Assembly (NCBI GenBank): GCA_023014335.1
Contig: JAECYW010000009.1
Span: 1,054,001-1,118,000 of the forward strand
Direction of reading: 5' to 3'
DNA length: 64,000 nucleotides
Source of the DNA: Galerina marginata
Taxonomy: Eukaryota; Basidiomycota; Agaricomycetes; Agaricales; Galerinaceae
Shown here: piece after piece, positions 1 to 11,591 of the stretch
How the letters are laid out: every line of letters begins with the position of its first letter
Position numbering within the stretch: the stretch's first letter is position 1
Position numbers and translations under genes: made by a program
Notes under the pieces: generated by a model
Told to the model about the DNA's origin: nothing
The model's input: only the letters and a program-made list of their open reading frames with translations
Database searches by the model: none

Positions 1-402
1 GCTATCGTGCGGCCAAAGTCGGCGTCGGGCTCGTCCTCATCCTGGTCGTCGTCGTCGTCTTCAGTACCTGGTCCAGTCATGAGCTTAGGTCTAACCTGGT
101 TCAACTTCGGCATGCGCGGCGGTGTTGGGATGGGCATGATTTATATGGGTTTTTGCGGCTGGTTGGGCGCTGGCGTGCCTGGCAGTGCCACTAGTGGCAC
201 TGAGGCCTGAGGGTTTGAACAACTTCTCACCGCTTCCTGGCTCTATTTCGCCCTCGCCCTCGCCTGTATCGTTGCCGCCTGTGTTTCCGACAGCATTGGT
301 CGCGGGGTTGTCGAGCGCGTTGGCCTTTGCTTGAGTTGATCGGATACCGATGTTGCGATAGAGAGTTTGGCCGTTGTGGCTGGCGGCAAGCTGGTGGTAC
401 AT
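1..402 (-). CDS. Partial hypothetical protein at the left edge
   Basis: A minus-strand ATG at 402 opens a frame rich in Gly, Glu, Asn and Ala (about 103 codons to a stop near 91). Further left, a second minus frame encodes a proline-rich stretch followed by a run of Asp and Glu that continues off the window edge. Both look compositionally like disordered coding sequence. The join between the two frames is not resolved, so exon structure and start are uncertain. No domain is recognised and no function is proposed. Confidence 0.3.
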
Positions 403-940
403 TGTTGTGTGATTATTTTTTATCTGAGCTCCCTCCTTATTCCTCACCTGTTTTGACCATAGGTATTGGCGTGTTTCGTTTCTATCCACTCTTGCCCAAC
501 GCTACGTATCCCTCCCCGCCTCTTTCCAGACTTACAATCTACACACATGCATACAGCTCGTACGCGTGCATGGTCATCGCATAGCATCGCATTTTGCCGC
601 TATAAATGTTACAGCATATACTTTATTGACTACGTACGCCCGCACCCTACACTAGTACACGCTGTCCCTATTTTTGATGTGTAATTTTATGTGTTTCTTT
701 CTCAACGCATTTTCCTCCATTCTTGTTAATGGTCTCCAAAACTCAAGATTGGCTTCGCCCACGATCGGGGTATAGCTAAGTGCATATGAATTTGCGTCAT
801 AAAAGGAGGTCAAATGATTGACAGTCATTCCATTTTCAGGTCGAAATGAGGAAACTGCCACAAGGGCAGTGTCAATGCTGTGACGCGTATTCAACTCCTG
901 TTCTTACCACCAGCAAGTGCGAGCTACCTTCCTCTATCCT
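403..940. other. Intergenic, no gene recognised
   Basis: This stretch lies between the left-edge minus gene and the NACHT gene. Short ORFs occur on both strands but none has a recognisable domain or good splice continuity. The unidentified 5' exon(s) of the NACHT gene may lie here. Confidence 0.4.
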
Positions 941-3566
941 ATTTGCGATTACTATGTTCCAAAATTCCCAAAACTTCTCGATCCATGGAGGAAGCTTCGC
1001 AGTGTTTACATGCAAGAGTATGTCTACATCACAGATGCATATGTCAGATGTTACAATATTAATATCTCAGCCGCATTTGTCTAGGCAAAGACCTCTGGGA
1101 CAATCATATAGCTCCTGGCGCATTCCACAACTCACGCGAACGTCTCGAATATGATCCACCCAAATGTCATCCGGAAACTCGCGTGGCAGTTATTCAAGCC
1201 ATTATCGATTGGATCGAAGATGGCCAGAAGACATCGTCCATCAAGTGGGTTAATGGTGCCGCTGGCGTTGGGAAGTCGGCAATCGCACAGAAAATCGCTG
1301 AGTTATGCCACAAATCGGGACGTTTGGCCGCCAGTTTCTTCTGGTCACGAAGTGCAGCTGGCCGCAACAACGAAGGACGCCTGATCGCGTCTTTGGCGTA
1401 TCAGCTACTCACCTTGATTCCGCAGCTACGACGCCCCATTGAAACAGCGGTCGAATCAGACACCTACATCTTCACTCGTTCCCTAGAAACTCAGATGGAA
1501 TATCTTATCGTCCAACCATTGAAAGAAGTGTTCGAAAATGGTCGGGGACAAGCCGTCAATCCGATGGTAATCATCCTTGACGGTCTCGATGAGTGTGGCA
1601 AACCAGAGGCCCAGCAATACATTCTCAAACTAATCGCCAACTCCGTTTCCGAATTCCCCATCCCTCTCTGTTTCCTTATAGCCAGCCGACCCGAAAAAGC
1701 GATCCGAGACTCTTTCAATGATCAACCTTTACTTGCAATCACTGACCGACTTGCCTTAGATGAGAAGTACCGTCCTGACGATGATATCAGGCTCTTCCTG
1801 GTCGAGAGCTTCGAGTCCGTGAAAAGGACCCACGAACTGCGATCACTTCTCCCACCTATCTGGCCTTCCAAAAATGACATCGACAGCCTAGTCCGCAAAT
1901 CATCCGGTCAGTTTATATATGCGGCTACCGTCGTGAAATTCGTGAAGTCCTCCCGCCAATGGCCGAATAACCAACTTGACATTATTCTGGGCGTCACTGC
2001 TGCTGGGTCTGCCACCCCGTTTGCCGAGCTCGATGCCCTGTATTGCCGAATATTCGGCTTGGTGTTGAAGGAGGACCTTCACAAAGCAATGGAAATTATA
2101 AGTCTTCTCATGTTTGTTCATTATGTCCGTTTTACGGCTTGTCAGATTGAGACGATCCTGTCCTATCCCCGTGGAGAAACCCAGCGTATCCTGATTGATT
2201 TGCATTCTGTACTTCGTGTCCCGGCTCTCGAACAGGAACGGGACAAACTCAGTATTCTGCATGCTTCACTTCTTGACTTTCTGCTGAGCTCATCTCGTTC
2301 GAAGGAATTTCATCTAGATGAAGGCATAGCTTACGAACGCATTGCACGACATTTCCTGCAATATATACGGGAACACTCTGACGGCATGGAGGATCCATAT
2401 AAATGTAAGTAACTCTCTTGTAATTGGTCCATAAAGCTTAATTTTATCGTCTCTCTTTGCCTTGTAGGTGGCGACCTTGTGATTCTTTGGCTTCATTCTG
2501 TGATGCTTAAAGCATCTCCGACGGCAGAATTACTCTGTGATTGCTTTGATTTTGACCCTATAAAATGGGCATCAATGTTAATTGAAGGAGATGATGGCTT
2601 GGAGGGTGCCTTTGGTTCCTATGTTTGTGTGGTGGACCTGCGTGACTGGTTCCAGACTCAGGTCCGCTCCTCATTTTTCTGCATCTTTTACTACTGATAA
2701 TTATCAAGGAAGCGAACGTACTGGAATACTTTGGTCCTACAAGAAGTTTTAAAGCTCACCATTCCCGCTCCTGGGAGGTTGCTTCAGATTTAATTTGCGA
2801 AAAAGTATGTCGTACCCTTCATGAGGAGCATCCTAAAGTCGGTGGAAATGTGGCTACTGCGATCACACATCCTGAAATCATAGATAAGGGGGTAATGTTG
2901 GAACGGGTCTTCAGGGTTAAATTCTACCTCTTTTTTGCCTCAACGGTTTCTGGGATGACTGCAATTCAGAATTACCTCCGTGATCAGGAACGTGCAGGGG
3001 GGTACTTTGTAGATGGTGGGATGTATGCATCACTGTCCATGCACCTGGTCAAGGTTGTTCTAGCATTGTGAGTCCAAGCGCCTGGGTCCAAAATCCAAAT
3101 TTTAAAGAACATATTTAGCCGATATAGCTCCGAAGATGAACATGGAAAACAGAAAGAGAACGACTACAATGAAACATCCGACGGCATGGATGATGATGAC
3201 ATGTCCGATGATTGGGAGGCTTTGGAGTTTGCGATTTCAACTCTTCCTTTCTACCTCTCAAATGCGGACTACGACCCAGAGCTTGCTGAGCTCTCCCGCT
3301 CCGTCCTCGATCAAAAGATGGGAGAGAAACTGCCCGAATTGCGTAAGATCGATCTACTCCGCGACGCTATCGATCTATATCTAGAAGTCAGTTTTATTGA
3401 TTGCCTCATATCTTTGCGCTTATCAATATTTAAATCACAGAAAAAACCCCTTACACCGAATGACACACAGCCGAATGAATCACAGGCCGTCGCTGAGGGC
3501 TTCAGAGCGGGTAAACGCATTGGGAAAGCAATGTCGACTTTGAAACAAATGATGCATCGACGTTGA
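941..3566 (+). CDS. NACHT-domain STAND NTPase (fungal NLR-like), 5' end unresolved
   Basis: A P-loop NTPase of the NACHT/STAND class, the family behind fungal NLR-like receptors linked to non-self recognition and regulated cell death. The main exon (1071-2404) first shows the segment PKCHPETR usually found just before fungal NACHT domains. Walker A is GAAGVGKSAIAQ and Walker B is MVIILDGLDEC. Coding continues through exons 2468-2661, 2709-2915, 2970-3053, 3108-3386 and 3441-3566, with introns 2405-2467, 2662-2708, 2916-2969, 3054-3107 and 3387-3440; every join keeps frame. From 1071 to the stop this gives about 740 residues. A further 5' exon ending at 1017 is likely. The first exon and any N-terminal effector domain were not found. 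The C-terminus holds an Asp-rich stretch and no visible WD40, ankyrin or TPR repeats. The NACHT call is firm; the ligand and role are inferred. Confidence 0.85.
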
Positions 3567-3958
3567 CTTTGAAATGTACGAAGGTTTCCAGCCGAGGTAT
3601 TAGGACCAGATCCAGATTCAGAAGAACCAATGGGTCTGTAGATGGACTACCGAGATAATTTGTAACTGCATATTTTCTTCTGATACATGAATTTTGTGCT
3701 ATGGGTTAACGCACACGATACACCACTCCAGTTATAAATCGACGTCCGTGCGCGTGAATGCCCGAGGTCTATTATTGATCTCAAACAGTAGTATCATTAG
3801 ACGCCGCGGTAGTCGAGCTCTAAATCTACGTATAAATTACTACATTACAGTATATCTCCTCCTTTCAACGCGAATTAAATTCGAAACACTCCTTCGCCTC
3901 TGCCTCTGCTTCCGCCCGTCCCGCCAATCACATTCTCCTCAGATTATAGCTCCCCTAT

Positions 3959-5005
3959 CTACCTAAACCGCGCCTCCAAACTCATCTCCCTAACCTTCCT
4001 CACCTGCTCTTCAGACAAGCCGAGCCGATCAGGCGGGCGTGCGAGCAGAAGGGCGTATTCGGCGAGGAGGGAGTTCCGGAAGGGGGGGGATGTCGTCGGT
4101 CTAGTTGAAATTAATTAAATTATGTCAGATAGGATGGAGGTGCGGCCGATGGGATGGAGCTGTCAGATGGAGGTCGAAGAGACACGCACACAGATGGAAA
4201 TGCGGTGGTTCGCTTTGAGGTATTGGATGTGGTGCGCTTCGAGGGTTGGGACTGTCTCGCACCTGCTTGGAATTAGTGAGGTCAGTTGCGCTTCCACTCG
4301 GTAAGTGTAGGAGTGAACGAAGTCGACTAACAGGAAATTGGAGCTGAGGCATATCTTTATGCACAGCCGCTTCTCGAGTACGATTGCGACGGCTTTGTCG
4401 TTCAGGAATGTCGCGTGTCCTAAACGGTCGGGGTTGTAGGATAGAAATTTGAGGTTTCTCCTTGCAGACTGCGGGATTTTGAATGGTCTGTAATATTACA
4501 CAATTAATAACACTCCAAAGCGGAAAGGAAATCCAACTTCAGCAGACGTACCTCCGCGATATGAAGCGTAAGCCCCAGTCCAGCCGTCTTCGCATCAGCG
4601 AAATACGGCACGAAAACTTCCACGTCCCCCACAGTATGATCGCATTCGCACCTCTTCAGCTCGTCATGCAGCAAGTAGAGCTCTCAGTCCATGAAGCCTG
4701 TCTGGTCGGCGTGATGCGCAGCTCGAGGTGTATACCGTCTAAGAAAGTATGCAACAGCGCATGGGTGGAGCATACTATAGCAGGGCAGCGGGGTGGAGGT
4801 TTGAGGCATAGGCGGCGGGAAAGAGGTTTATTTTCTCAAGGCGGGTCAGGCTTTTAGAAGAACAGATTTGTCAGAGAGATACGGCGGCGTTGTCGAAGAT
4901 GAAGATGGCGAGGCAAGCTATTCAGCAGCGTGTTCCTGTTCCTGACTTGTTCATTGCTTGTTGGACGTCCGAAGTAGAACATTCGTCAGTAAGCTTCCGT
5001 TGCCA
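3959..5005 (-). pseudogene. Adenosine-deaminase-like (ADAL/ADGF family) pseudogene
   Basis: Read on the minus strand, successive fragments match the adenosine/N6-methyl-AMP deaminase family in order. They are an NGSL piece near 5000, THALLHTFLDG with LELRITP near 4700, VGDVEVFVPYFADAK..GLGLTLHIAE near 4600, YNPDRLGHATFLND near 4400, CLSSN, HHIQYLKANHRISICT, TDD and FRNSLLAEYALLLARPP near 4050, ending at the stop 3959-3961. The pieces lie in different frames: an in-frame TGA beside the LLHDELKRC segment, a one-base shift before YNPDRLGH, and an extra C in an 8-C run after TDD (4082-4089). Two introns (GTACGT..CAG and GTGCGT..TAG) remain recognisable. Intact genes of this family catalyse hydrolytic deamination of adenosine-type purines. 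This copy should not yield a full protein unless several breaks are sequencing errors. Confidence 0.75.
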
Positions 5006-5222
5006 CATTGATCAAAGATTAGAATTCAAACACAATATTCTGAAGAGCTTGGAGGGTACTGTACTTGTGAATAGAGTATTCCTTGGACATTACAGCCTTC
5101 CGCGACAGTTGGGATTTGGAAGAGACCCTCATCAACGGGATTGCCGGGCCATTAGTTGGTTTGACCCTAACCTTATGTTTTGCGGCTTGGTCTTTTACCT
5201 TCAGTGGTCAACAACTTGGACA

Positions 5223-6664
5223 ATGCCCACACCAGCGGCTACACTTCGAGCGTCTCTAGAGAAGCATAACGATACATTTGAAGCCCTACTGAGGCTTATT
5301 CCAGCCCAATACTACATCGTAAACGACGAAACAGAAGAGCAGGTCAGTCCTTGTTGTGAATTTTCATTTTGGACACTCCTTTACGCTCCATTTATTTAAA
5401 GGCTGCTTCAAAGTACCAGAAACACAGCAAGAAACAGAAAGCGCCAAAACAAGCTATAAAAGAGGCATCAAAGAAGGCAAAACGGGAAAAGGTTATTTTT
5501 TTCGGCGTTGTCAAATAAATTTGCTCATCATTCTTGTTTTACTATACATTCAGCTTGACCCAGCGAACCATAAATCAATCGTCGACATTCAAAATGAAAA
5601 CTATCTGAAGCAGCGAGAAACGGCCAAGGGCAAGCGGAAAGCCTCGAATCCACCATCTGAGAGCGAGGACGACGATGGCATAGCTATGAACGTCGATGTC
5701 GACATGGACGACTTAGACGACCAAGAAGGCGATGGTGAGGAAAGCGATATGGAGATCATGCCCATGCCCACCGCGGAAGGGATAGAATCATTGCGCGAAA
5801 AATTGCACAACAAAATGGCACAACTCCGTCGTGGAGGACGGGGTGAGGCAAGCGATAAGGACGACCTTTTGGAGGAGCGGAGGAGGCAGCGGGCGGCTAT
5901 GCGCGAACGGAGAAGGAAAGAGACACGCGAGAAGATCAGGCGAGAAGAGGAGATGCGGGGAAAGAAGAAGGACAAGGCCGATACCAGAGACAAGGGAAAC
6001 ACGACGAAGGTACACTATATCATCCTCTCTTCTATTCTACGGATAGTTGAAAAAAACGTTCTCTTCAGACACAGCTTCTCGTGCCCGACCACCCTCAAAA
6101 CCCCAAATTCCATGGCCCACAATCAACGATGGCTACAATCGCGTACTCGTCCTTAGAAGGTACTACAAAGAAGGGCCAGCAATTCAAAACCACCGCGGAT
6201 CCTCAGCAAGCGCTTGCACAACTAGCAGCGCGTAAAGAGAAGCTGGCGTCCATGCCGGACGAAAAACGCAAAGCAATCGAGGAGAAAGAAAAGTGGGCGA
6301 AAGCCGAAGCCCGCCTCGAAGGCGTCAAAGTGCACGACGACGAGTCGAGGCTGAAGAAGGCTGCTAAGCGGAAGGAAAAGGAAAAGAGCAAGACCAAGAA
6401 AACCTGGTTCGTTATATGTTCCCACTTTCGAGTTTTTCTTTATTGACTGACGATACGATATGGGAAAATAGGGAGGAGAAGAAGGAGCACGTCGCGCAAT
6501 CTATGGCTGCAAAGCAGAAGAAGCGCAACGACAACATCGCTATGCGCAACGAGCGGAGAAACGAGAAGAAGCGGGGATCGACGAAGAAGGCAAGGCCGGG
6601 CTTTGAGGGCAAGGCATTCGGGAAGGGCAAGGGGAAGGGCAAGTCGAGTAGTAAGGGCAAGTAG
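5223..6664 (+). CDS. SURF6/RRP14-type ribosome biogenesis protein
   Basis: Five exons (5223-5342, 5402-5491, 5554-6009, 6069-6406, 6472-6664) join in frame to a 398-residue, very basic protein. The N-terminus carries a short leader with LEKHNDTFEALLRLIPAQYY. An acidic Asp/Glu stretch follows (residues about 100-140). The C-terminal half is the Lys/Arg-rich SURF6 domain, with LREKLHNKMAQLRRGGRG, an RRRKETREKIRREEE helix and the diagnostic block WEEKKEHVAQSMAAKQKKR spanning the last intron. Yeast Rrp14 is a nucleolar factor for 40S and 60S subunit assembly, and the same role is inferred here. The start ATG at 5223 gives a leader with no upstream in-frame coding signal. The gene follows the deaminase pseudogene tail-to-tail and looks intact. 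Confidence 0.92.
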
Positions 6665-7017
6665 TGTTTGTTAGGTGTTTTGATTCCTGACTTTGTACCA
6701 TCGCACTGACTTGAAATTAAATCTTCGTGACGATTTCGAAAAGCGGAATCTTGAAATCCCGGGGTATGACCTCACAGAAGTTTTCTTGTCGACCCACTAC
6801 GAAGATGTTGAGGTACGTAGTCATACAAGCCTCCATTAACGAAATATTTTTTACTGATTTGATGGCCAGTTTTTTTTGTTTTTGAAATTCTGTTTTTTTG
6901 CAGGAACTTGCAAGTTTGGAACCGTGGAAATAGTGTGTTCGCCACGAGGCACAGGATATTTAATTCGATTTCGAGATTAGCGCTGGGAATCTCTTCCTTC
7001 CTTTCCACCTCCAAGAG
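6665..7017. repeat. Intergenic with a segment duplicated upstream of the next LRR gene
   Basis: No gene seen. Positions 6676-6740 (around ACTGACTTGAAATTAAATCT) recur with few changes at 9016-9080 ahead of the second LRR-like gene. A TGAGGTAcGTA motif also recurs further down. This is a duplicated upstream region accompanying the gene duplication and probably contains the promoters. Confidence 0.6.
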
Positions 7018-8873
7018 ATGAATTTCGAAACACCGAACAGCCCCTCCGACGACAGGCAAGAAATGGAGCCGCCTGTCCTGGATGCAGCACCCGCTTCCGG
7101 ATTGGCCTTCGTCAATCTTGGAGTCAATCCGCCAGAAGACACGGATGCACCCCTAGGATCTGGTGACGCTCACAAACCGCTTGACGAGGTAGACACCGAC
7201 AGGACTATCACGCAGTCAGATCTAATACCGGATCTAACGATTACCGCACCTGGTACGTGTTCTTGCTCTCACCTCATGTTCATCTGTCTGATGGTCCAGC
7301 TGTTCCTAAGCCGAAGAACCCGTCGTCCTCGATTCTTTCGTTCCACTTTTACAGAAGCTCGACGGCACAGTTTTCCTCGACGATGTAACAAACGAATATG
7401 TGTGATCAACTCCTATGCTGTTTTTCCAACCATGGATTAACTGACTGAGACCACTAGGACCTCCTCGGTGATATAAAAGACTCCGAATGGAAAAGCCTCC
7501 AGGCATACGCAAACCGTGTGGTAGAGCTTTCCGTCTCTGATTCTCCAGGCCAATCTCCAAAAGTCGCCAATCAGGCTTTCTTCCGTCTCGGTCAATACCA
7601 GGGAAGAACCCCTCTGTTCCCATCCTTATCCCGGCTCCATATCACGAACACAACATCCTCCTCACTGTTTTATCTGGACATGCTCTTCTCGCCATCGCTC
7701 ACAACGCTCACGATCAACAGTATCTGCTCGCCACAGGCAGTTGCCTTCTTCCTGAAACGAGTGGCGGTGGAGGCGTCGCTGACGACTCTCCTTTTGGATT
7801 CCGTAAACCTCGCACCAGACGTTGCCAATGCACTATCTCGTTGCCTCCACCTCGAAGTTCTTGAACTCAAGGAATTGAAGCAAATAGCCCCGTTTTCTTT
7901 CAAAGCCATGGCACGTCTGCCCTGCCTGAAAGTTCTTAACGTTGACGCGACAGACGTCACTCTGCTTCGTACATCGGCCGAGTTCGATGATAGCGGTCCA
8001 AAATTCCAAAGCCTTGAAGAGCTTCGATTTGTTGGGAGTGCGGCCACTCTGGCGAACATCGTCGGTGACCTGGCGTCTGCCGCCAATCTGCAACAAATGC
8101 ACATTGAACTGAAGGCGTACAATATGATTGCTACCAGAAAAGTTGGGGGTAAAATGTTAAATGGGATTCGTACGGCAATGCGAAGGGTGGAGCATTCACC
8201 AGTCGGTGATCTGCTGGCAAGCATCTCTCGCCAACTCCCGCTGCGATCCCTAGTCATCGTATTCAACAACAAGATCGAATTGGGTTCTGACGAGCTTCCT
8301 GGCAGCGCTGTTTCGCGCCTTTCTGCTCTGCGCAATCTCGAGCAGTTAGAAATCTCGGGAGCAGGCATAACTGGCCTCGATAGTGCTCTCGCCGGAACAA
8401 AAGTGCTTTGGCCCAAAATTCAAACTCTTCATTTCCCGCTTTTCAACGATGGCTCCAATGGATTCTTCACGGGAGTCTATGGGTTGTCGCTACCTACACT
8501 CAAACATCTCGCCAAGTTATGTCCACACCTCAGTTCTATTCAGTCTTTCATCATCCTTCCAGGCAATTGCAGCTCGCTTACTGGATTTGACGAGAAACCA
8601 ATTTCTCATCCGCTCAAATCGCTGTCCATTGGGTGTTTCCCTGAAGCTCAATGGAGACACGATTCTGAAAATATGGACAAAGTTTACCATGCCGCCAGCT
8701 GTCTGTACGCGATCTTTCCTGATCTCGACACGATTCAGACTCATAAACAATGTGCTTCTGAATTTTGGACGGAAGTCCACAAGCTGGTGAAGATTTACCA
8801 AAACATTCGTGCACTCGATCGGTTGCGTTACGGTGCCACCTGGCAAGATGGCCATGGACCGGACGATAATTAA
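7018..8873 (+). CDS. LRR-like (F-box-family type) protein, copy 1
   Basis: Three exons (7018-7252, 7311-7399, 7458-8873) give 579 residues. After a disordered N-terminus (residues 1-80) comes PVVLDSFVPLLQKLDG, then WKSLQAYANRVVELSV. Irregular leucine-rich repeats follow, for example LTTLTINSI, LTTLLLDSVNLAP, LEVLELKELK, LKVLNVDAT and LEQLEISGAGITGL. The C-terminus is a FWTEVHKLVK..LDRLR block. The architecture resembles the large agaricomycete F-box/LRR families, which in other members recruit substrates to SCF ubiquitin ligases. No F-box motif is visible, so that role is not established here. The next gene at 9321 is a tandem paralogue sharing intron positions. Confidence 0.75.
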
Positions 8874-9320
8874 GCCATATCATTTTGGTTTGGAGGACGA
8901 ATCAAGGTGGCGTGGAACCAAAAGGACGAGCCGCCGCCGGATCTCGATGCAGAACCTGAGGACGAATGCTTATGAAGAAAAGATACAAACTAAGAGCAAG
9001 CAGGGTTTGCTGCGTCGTTTGATTTCTAATTTGTATCACCACACTGACTTGGAATTAAATCTTCGTGACGACTCCGAGAGATGCAGAGTGTCAAAGGAAC
9101 CTCCGGGTTTGTTTTATTCCGATTTCAGAATTCTGGCCTGTTAGTGTAAAACCGAAGAACCATTATCAGTTTCTTATGGCAATGCTTTGAGGTATGTAAT
9201 TATGTTAACATTGGGCACACGCGCAATCCCATTGACGAATGTCTGAGACCCAAGGTCTCTAATGATCACAGCGACTATCTTTTACGTCTTTCTTGGTAAG
9301 ACCCTATAACCCGCTTTGAA
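8874..9320. repeat. Intergenic, partly duplicated upstream region
   Basis: No gene seen. It contains the second copy (about 9016-9080) of the sequence found at 6676-6740. Position and similarity indicate that the upstream region was copied along with the LRR-like gene. Confidence 0.55.
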
Positions 9321-11082
9321 ATGAGCCAAGGCACCCGTTCTTTCATTCTGCTCAAAAATATGCGACGTATGAGAGCTCTAAGCAACATTTTCAGCGAGAA
9401 GCACGACGCCCAAGATAGAGCCTGCTCGCCGCTTCTTAACGCAAAGGAAGTGTCTGAAGTGGCACAGGGTATCTCTTTCTCCCCACCTCGGCTTTACATT
9501 TTCGTCCGTCTGATTTTCCTTTGTTCTTTCCTTTGCAGAAAATGTACCGGTTGTACTCGATTCTTTCCGCCCTCTATTACAAAAGCTTGAAACTGCATTG
9601 ATTGTTGAAGGAAATGAATATGTGCGCCTCTCCTTTGTAGTTCCGTTCGGGTTTGAAGCGATCCTGACATGTCAATACATCTAGTGTCTTATTGGCGAGG
9701 TGACCGAGGCTGCCTGGAAAAGCCTACAGGAATACACTAGTACCGTCGAAGTACTGTTCGTTTCCGATAGCAACGATGGCGACATCCAGGTCTCCGACGC
9801 GACGTACTTTCGCCTGGGTCAACTGCAAGGAACGACCGCCCCTATGTTTCCGAAGTTGTCTCGCCTTCACATCAGCAACACAGTCTCCCCTTCCTTACCC
9901 CACATGCTCCTCATGTTCTCGCCGTCACTCAAGACGATCGAGGTAACAGGACTTGCCGACAAGGCCACGCCAACGTTCGCTTCTTTGTTGAAATGGGCAG
10001 GAACAGAAGCTTTGCTGACGGAACTTGTCTTGGACTCCGTGAATCTTACGCCGGAGGTCGTGAAAGGGGTTGCTCATTGTCGGCACTTGGAGGTTCTTGA
10101 ACTGCGAAACTTCAAACCACAGAACTGCAACTATCTGAATGCTTTTATTTATTTACCACGACTCAAGTGCCTCACAGTCAATGTGGATGATAGAAATCTT
10201 CACTCGTCTCGTCCACCAACCATGCAACCTCAAGCCAAGAAATTCCGCTCTCTTTCAAAGTTTCACTTCAAAGGCGGATTTCCTATGCTCCAAACTATAG
10301 CCAATGATCTCATTCGTGCTCCCCATCTTCGGTCCATGCAGGTGGAATTGACAAAATACCCGACATCCGTTACCCATACCAAAAGTTATCAACCCTTCCA
10401 CAACAACTTATGCTTCTCGATCGGTGACCTTCTCAGACCATTCTCTATCGCCTCATCAGCAGCCGTTGAATCTGTAACTATGACGTTCAATAGTGATGAC
10501 AAGCAGGCTAATGAATCACTGCCCCGCCACGCTGTCTCCATCCTTTCAAACTTTAGCAACCTTCGACACCTAGAAATCTCCGGGATAGGAATGTTTGCCC
10601 TCAATGATGCCCTCAATGATGCCCTTTCAGACCTCGCTCCGCTCTGGTCAAAAATTCAGACTCTCCACCTCCCTTTGGCGGATAACTGCTTCCAAAATGC
10701 CCCTAAAGTCGGACATTCATTGGCACTGTCCAATCTGCAACGTATTGCACAGTCCTGCCCAGAACTTGTATCATTTAGAGCTCCCATTGCGATTCCAGAC
10801 GACTTGACTCTATTTACAGCCAAAGTCCTCCATCATCCGTTAACATCGTTATCTGTGGGGAGTCGACGATCCGTCACACAACCTGTAGACACGGCTAACA
10901 TGGCAAAATACCTCGCCCGCTGCTTGTGTGCCATGTTTCCTAACCTGCGAAATATTTACGTGCATCAAAACTACAACCCGGACTTCTGGAACGAGGTTCG
11001 AAAGCTCGTAGAGCTGTGCAACGACGTCCAAGGATTCGATCGTATGCGCGCTCTGGCCAGTTCGCTAGAGGATGGTCGTTGA
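9321..11082 (+). CDS. LRR-like (F-box-family type) protein, copy 2
   Basis: Exons 9321-9468, 9539-9621 and 9685-11082 join in frame to 542 residues. It is a clear paralogue of the gene at 7018. Shared blocks in the same order are PVVLDSFRPLLQKLE, WKSLQEYTSTVEVLFVSDS, FRLGQLQG, FPKLSRLHISNTVSPSL, LVLDSVNLTPEV, LEVLELRNF, LRHLEISGIGMF, LWSKIQTLHLPL and DFWNEVRKLVELC..FDRMR. The intron positions at the NEY and GE boundaries are conserved. The first exon differs from copy 1, so its ATG at 9321 is the least certain part. A nearby repeat, NDALNDALSDL, comes from a 12-bp duplication at about 10605-10628. No F-box is visible and function is unknown. Confidence 0.75.
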
Positions 11083-11243
11083 TACTTGTAAAACTGTTGA
11101 TGGCATTCGGCAGGGGTTGTGTAGCCAGCAATGCGCCTCTCGTTTTGGACGAAATCTCAGTCGGTGCTCTACCGATTGACCAAAAATAAAAATTTGTCCA
11201 CTGCGTCCTAGGCTGCACTGCCGCTGCAGCCTTGCCCGAATGG

Positions 11244-11438
11244 ACTGAAATTGCACAGGCGCTTATCGCCAAATGCCTACACGGCGCCTTTCATACCGTC
11301 CATTTGACCTAGAAATATCCAGAGCATGATTTGGATTTCTGGAATAATATTCGTACACTTGTAGTGCTGTGCCAAGAGGCAACTCGACTCGATAACATTC
11401 GTTCTGTTGCTAATTCACCGACTGCAACTGGAAGCTGA
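11244..11438 (+). pseudogene. Relic of a third LRR-like paralogue (C-terminal end only)
   Basis: The plus frame reads AQALIAKCLHGAFHTVHLT, then a TAG, then a segment containing DLDFWNNIRTLVVLCQEATR and LDNIRSVANS. This lines up with the last 60 or so residues of the two upstream genes (LARCLCAMFPNLRNIYVHQ and DFWNEVRKLVELC..FDRMRALASS). The rest of the gene is absent and an in-frame stop sits inside the remnant. It is a truncated third member of the tandem array. Confidence 0.7.
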
Positions 11439-11591
11439 ATCGCGATGGACCCAAAAACTTTCTAATATCATTGGTCTACTCCCCCACCCGAGTTCTTGGG
11501 GTGGAAACAAAGATAAATGTATCTTTAGGTTACAGGTATAAATACGATAGTCGACACGATGGTACATTCCTAACAACATGTTGGTCGCGTC

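Noticed and set aside
4483..4857. Plus-strand ORF of 124 codons
   Set aside because: It is the shadow of the minus-strand deaminase pseudogene, which shows clear family motifs.
7670..8416. Minus-strand ORF of 248 codons
   Set aside because: Antisense shadow of the LRR-like gene; Ser/Arg-rich composition typical of reverse frames.
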